Of a stretch of DNA of 5,547 bases, positions 3,813 through 5,547 are shown one piece after another. Within the stretch, counting starts at the first letter, position 1. Every line of letters starts with the position of its first letter. The stretch lies in the NCBI GenBank assembly GCA_003135035.1, contig PLDE01000143.1, positions 1-5,547 of the forward strand, in the 5' to 3' direction. The notes under the pieces are model-generated. The model was not told the DNA's origin, did no database searches, and saw only the letters and a program-made list of their open reading frames with translations. This DNA comes from Candidatus Dormiibacterota bacterium (GTDB taxonomy: Bacteria; Chloroflexota; Dormibacteria; Aeolococcales; Bog-877). The translations under genes were made by a program, and so were the position numbers.

Positions 3813-5547
3813 GGGCTCACCTGGTAGATGAGCACGAGCCCCGGACGGGGGGAGCCGGGCCGGGCGTGGCCCAGGTACTGATAGACAATGACCCCGTTGA
3901 ACTTATGGGCCAATTCAAGCAGCCGCTGAGCGAAGTGTTCACTCCGCGCTGCCGAATAGGCGTCGTAGACAAGGTATTGAACGACCCCGCTGCGGATCAG
4001 ACTGTCAGCATTGACCACTGGCGCGTAAGCCGGGTTGCGATGCAGTGGGTTGGGACTGACGCTGAGCGCCAGCGCTCGGCGCAAGCCGTAGAACTCGAGG
4101 ATGTTAGCGAAGGTGGGTCCGATCGTCACAAACACGGAATCCGAGAGTGTCCTCGCCCTCACCCACTCCCCGGCGGGACGGCCGGCCAGAAGACCCCCTG
4201 AACCGGCCAAAGTAGCCACCCGGCCCGGCGTCACCTGGCCACTGTCGGTGCCGATGATGAAAGACCCCGAGGCCGAACCGGCCGCCAGTGTGGGCCCCGA
4301 AGTAGCGATCAAGAGCCCCACGACCGCTACCGAGATGGCGGTGGCCGCTCGTGGGGCCGTGACCATCCGTACGCGCGCCGCGTGCCGCGCCAGGAACCGG
4401 GAGAGCACCGTCCCGCAGTAGACGACCCCGAAGGTGGCCAGCAGCATCAATGGGGGCACCAGCGGAGACAGGTATTCATAGCCCTTGGTTGGCCAGAATT
4501 CGAAGAACAGGAACATCAACGCGGTCAAGGTCACCAGCGCCATGTCGATGGGTGTCCGCCGGCGAAGGGAAACCCATAAACCGACTAGCGCGAAGGCAAT
4601 GATCGGCCAGCCAATGGAACCGAAGATCTGGAAATAGAAGAGAAGCGTGTGGTTGGGCGGCCGGAGCACCTGCCACACGATGTAATCCGACCCCGTCCCA
4701 CCCTTGCCAGCACCTAACTCCGCTAACGGGTACACGACGACCGCGGCAAGGTAGATCAGGCCGGCGATGAGGAGCTCACGCCAGCGCAGGGGCACCTTGG
4801 GTGACAGGACCAAGAAGATGAGGAAGGCGGGAGCGATCAGGATTGCCGTCTCCTTCGACAAAAAGGCCAGACCGGCCGCCAGCGAGGCCGCCCACAGCCA
4901 GATCGGGCGCGACCGCGTGACATAGAGGCATAGGAACACCAGATAGACGGCCACGAAGAAGGCCTCGGGCCCGTCTAGTAGCACCTGGCGTGATATAGCG
5001 ATGGGGTAGGGGGAGAGCGCCGTGAAGAGCATGGCGATCAAAGCCACCCAGCGACCGGCAATCACGCCGGCCACCACCCCAATCATCAGCACCAGGCCGA
5101 CTCCGAAGAGCACGCAGACGTCGCGTGCGAGGATGGCGTGGACGCCAGCGATACGGAAGACGATCGAGATAAGCAGCTGTACCAACAGCGGATGGGCCCG
5201 AAATAGACCGAAAAGGTGAGCGTATTTGCTGAGCCCGGCGAGACCGGCGGCCTGGCCGGCATAGACCGCTTCATCGGAGTTGAGACCGTAGTGGTTGAGC
5301 CCGTAGAGCCGAACCAGCAGAGCTCCCACCAAGATCGCCAAAGCCAACCCGGTGGTCAGGGCCACTTCGCGTCGGCGCCACAGAGGCGCGTGTGCCGAAA
5401 CCGCCGCCTGACCGCGACCTGCGCCCGCAGGTGAGCTCGGTTCCGGCGCGACCATGCGGACAGCAGGAGCTGCCGGCTCCGGGCCGACCGTCGGAGGAGC
5501 AGGAGGAGCCGGCTCCGGAGCGATAGTCGGAGGAGCAGGAGGAGCCG
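3809..5547 (-). CDS. GT-C fold membrane glycosyltransferase, family 39-like, with Pro-rich N-terminal extension; 5' end beyond window
   Basis: The frame ends at 3809 and is open to the right edge. The only in-window ATG, at 5455, yields 548 residues (numbering used here). It has no Shine-Dalgarno site and sits inside a degenerate copy of a Pro/Ala repeat, so the real start is probably upstream. A basic RRR (27-29) precedes the first helix (31-52), placing the Pro-rich part in the cytoplasm. The first outside loop holds the GT-C acidic motif NSDEAVYA (59-66), followed by RAHPLL (86-91). LSPYPIAISRQVLLDGPEAF (147-166) carries the second conserved Asp (161), and FLSKET (198-203) follows. About 11-12 membrane helices lead to KGYEYLSPLVPPL (324-336) and a soluble extracytoplasmic C-terminal domain (about 392-548). 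Such enzymes move mannose or another sugar from polyprenyl-phosphate to proteins, lipid A-like or cell-wall acceptors on the outer membrane face. The acceptor here is unknown. It is the first visible gene of the operon and overlaps the phosphoesterase by 4 bases. Confidence 0.88.
   Translation of the reverse strand, partial: APPAPPTIAPEPAPPAPPTVGPEPAAPAVRMVAPEPSSPAGAGRGQAAVSAHAPLWRRREVALTTGLALAILVGALLVRLYGLNHYGLNSDEAVYAGQAAGLAGLSKYAHLFGLFRAHPLLVQLLISIVFRIAGVHAILARDVCVLFGVGLVLMIGVVAGVIAGRWVALIAMLFTALSPYPIAISRQVLLDGPEAFFVAVYLVFLCLYVTRSRPIWLWAASLAAGLAFLSKETAILIAPAFLIFLVLSPKVPLRWRELLIAGLIYLAAVVVYPLAELGAGKGGTGSDYIVWQVLRPPNHTLLFYFQIFGSIGWPIIAFALVGLWVSLRRRTPIDMALVTLTALMFLFFEFWPTKGYEYLSPLVPPLMLLATFGVVYCGTVLSRFLARHAARVRMVTAPRAATAISVAVVGLLIATSGPTLAAGSASGSFIIGTDSGQVTPGRVATLAGSGGLLAGRPAGEWVRARTLSDSVFVTIGPTFANILEFYGLRRALALSVSPNPLHRNPAYAPVVNADSLIRSGVVQYLVYDAYSAARSEHFAQRLLELAHKFNGVIVYQYLGHARPGSPRPGLVLIYQVSP
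3817..3822 (-). promoter_or_regulatory. Ribosome binding site AGGTGA that decides the GTG start of the phosphoesterase
   Basis: AGGTGA, a strong anti-16S match, lies 4 bases before GTG at 3812 and inside the final codons of the glycosyltransferase gene. It supports GTG over the internal ATG at 3782 and implies translational coupling. Confidence 0.65.
5438..5545 (-). repeat. Three in-frame 36-base tandem repeats encoding a Pro/Ala-rich 12-mer
   Basis: On the minus strand, copy 1 (5545-5510) reads APPAPPTIAPEP, copy 2 (5509-5474) APPAPPTVGPEP and degenerate copy 3 (5473-5438) AAPAVRMVAPEP. Copies 1 and 2 are almost identical in DNA and the array runs off the right edge, so more copies may exist. 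All are in frame with the glycosyltransferase. Codon third positions in copies 1 and 2 are T-rich (GCT, CCT), unlike the rest of the gene, which suggests recent expansion of a short unit. Confidence 0.8.

Noticed and set aside
5454..5547. Plus-strand frame from ATG 5454 running off the right edge, encoding a Gly/Ala-rich repeat
   Set aside because: It has no Shine-Dalgarno site and low wobble GC, and it is the complement of the Pro/Ala repeat that reads directly in frame into the glycosyltransferase. The minus-strand reading is simpler.

Overview
The window is a GC-rich bacterial segment in which every convincing gene lies on the minus strand, so transcription runs from the right edge to the left edge. 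GTG and TTG starts, Shine-Dalgarno sites, stop/start overlaps and Ala/Gly/Pro-rich proteins suggest a high-GC, probably Gram-positive or monoderm lineage. An actinobacterium (Acidimicrobiia-like) is my best guess, with Chloroflexota possible. No rRNA, tRNA, CRISPR array, insertion sequence or phage gene was seen.

Layout in order of transcription: (1) A GT-C fold, family-39-like membrane glycosyltransferase ends at 3809. Its reading frame stays open to the right edge through three 12-codon Pro/Ala-rich repeats, so it is probably 5'-truncated by the window and its real start is not visible. (2) A phospholipase C/acid-phosphatase-superfamily phosphoesterase (2439-3812) has a signal peptide, a C-terminal membrane anchor and several changed active-site positions. 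(3) An Ig-like surface protein (1087-2442) has a signal peptide and a C-terminal anchor, starts at TTG, and carries an 8-G run in its first codons. (4) A looser 500-base stretch (588-1086) most plausibly holds a small two-CxxC zinc-ribbon protein (733-975), though other readings compete. (5) The N-terminal 195 codons of a membrane-anchored glycoside-hydrolase-like protein (GH99/GH71-type TIM barrel) start at 587 and run off the left edge.

Genes 1 to 3 are joined by 4-base overlaps (GTGA, TTGA), each with its own Shine-Dalgarno site, so they are almost certainly one translationally coupled operon. The four large products are all membrane-bound or membrane-anchored with their main domains predicted outside the cytoplasm. 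They combine a lipid-linked-sugar transferase, a phosphoesterase-fold protein, an Ig-like adhesin or scaffold and a glycoside-hydrolase-like domain. I infer a cell-envelope glycoconjugate building or remodelling unit. The individual families are known; the combination, the degenerate phosphoesterase, the Pro-rich repeat extension and the G8 tract are the points worth following up.
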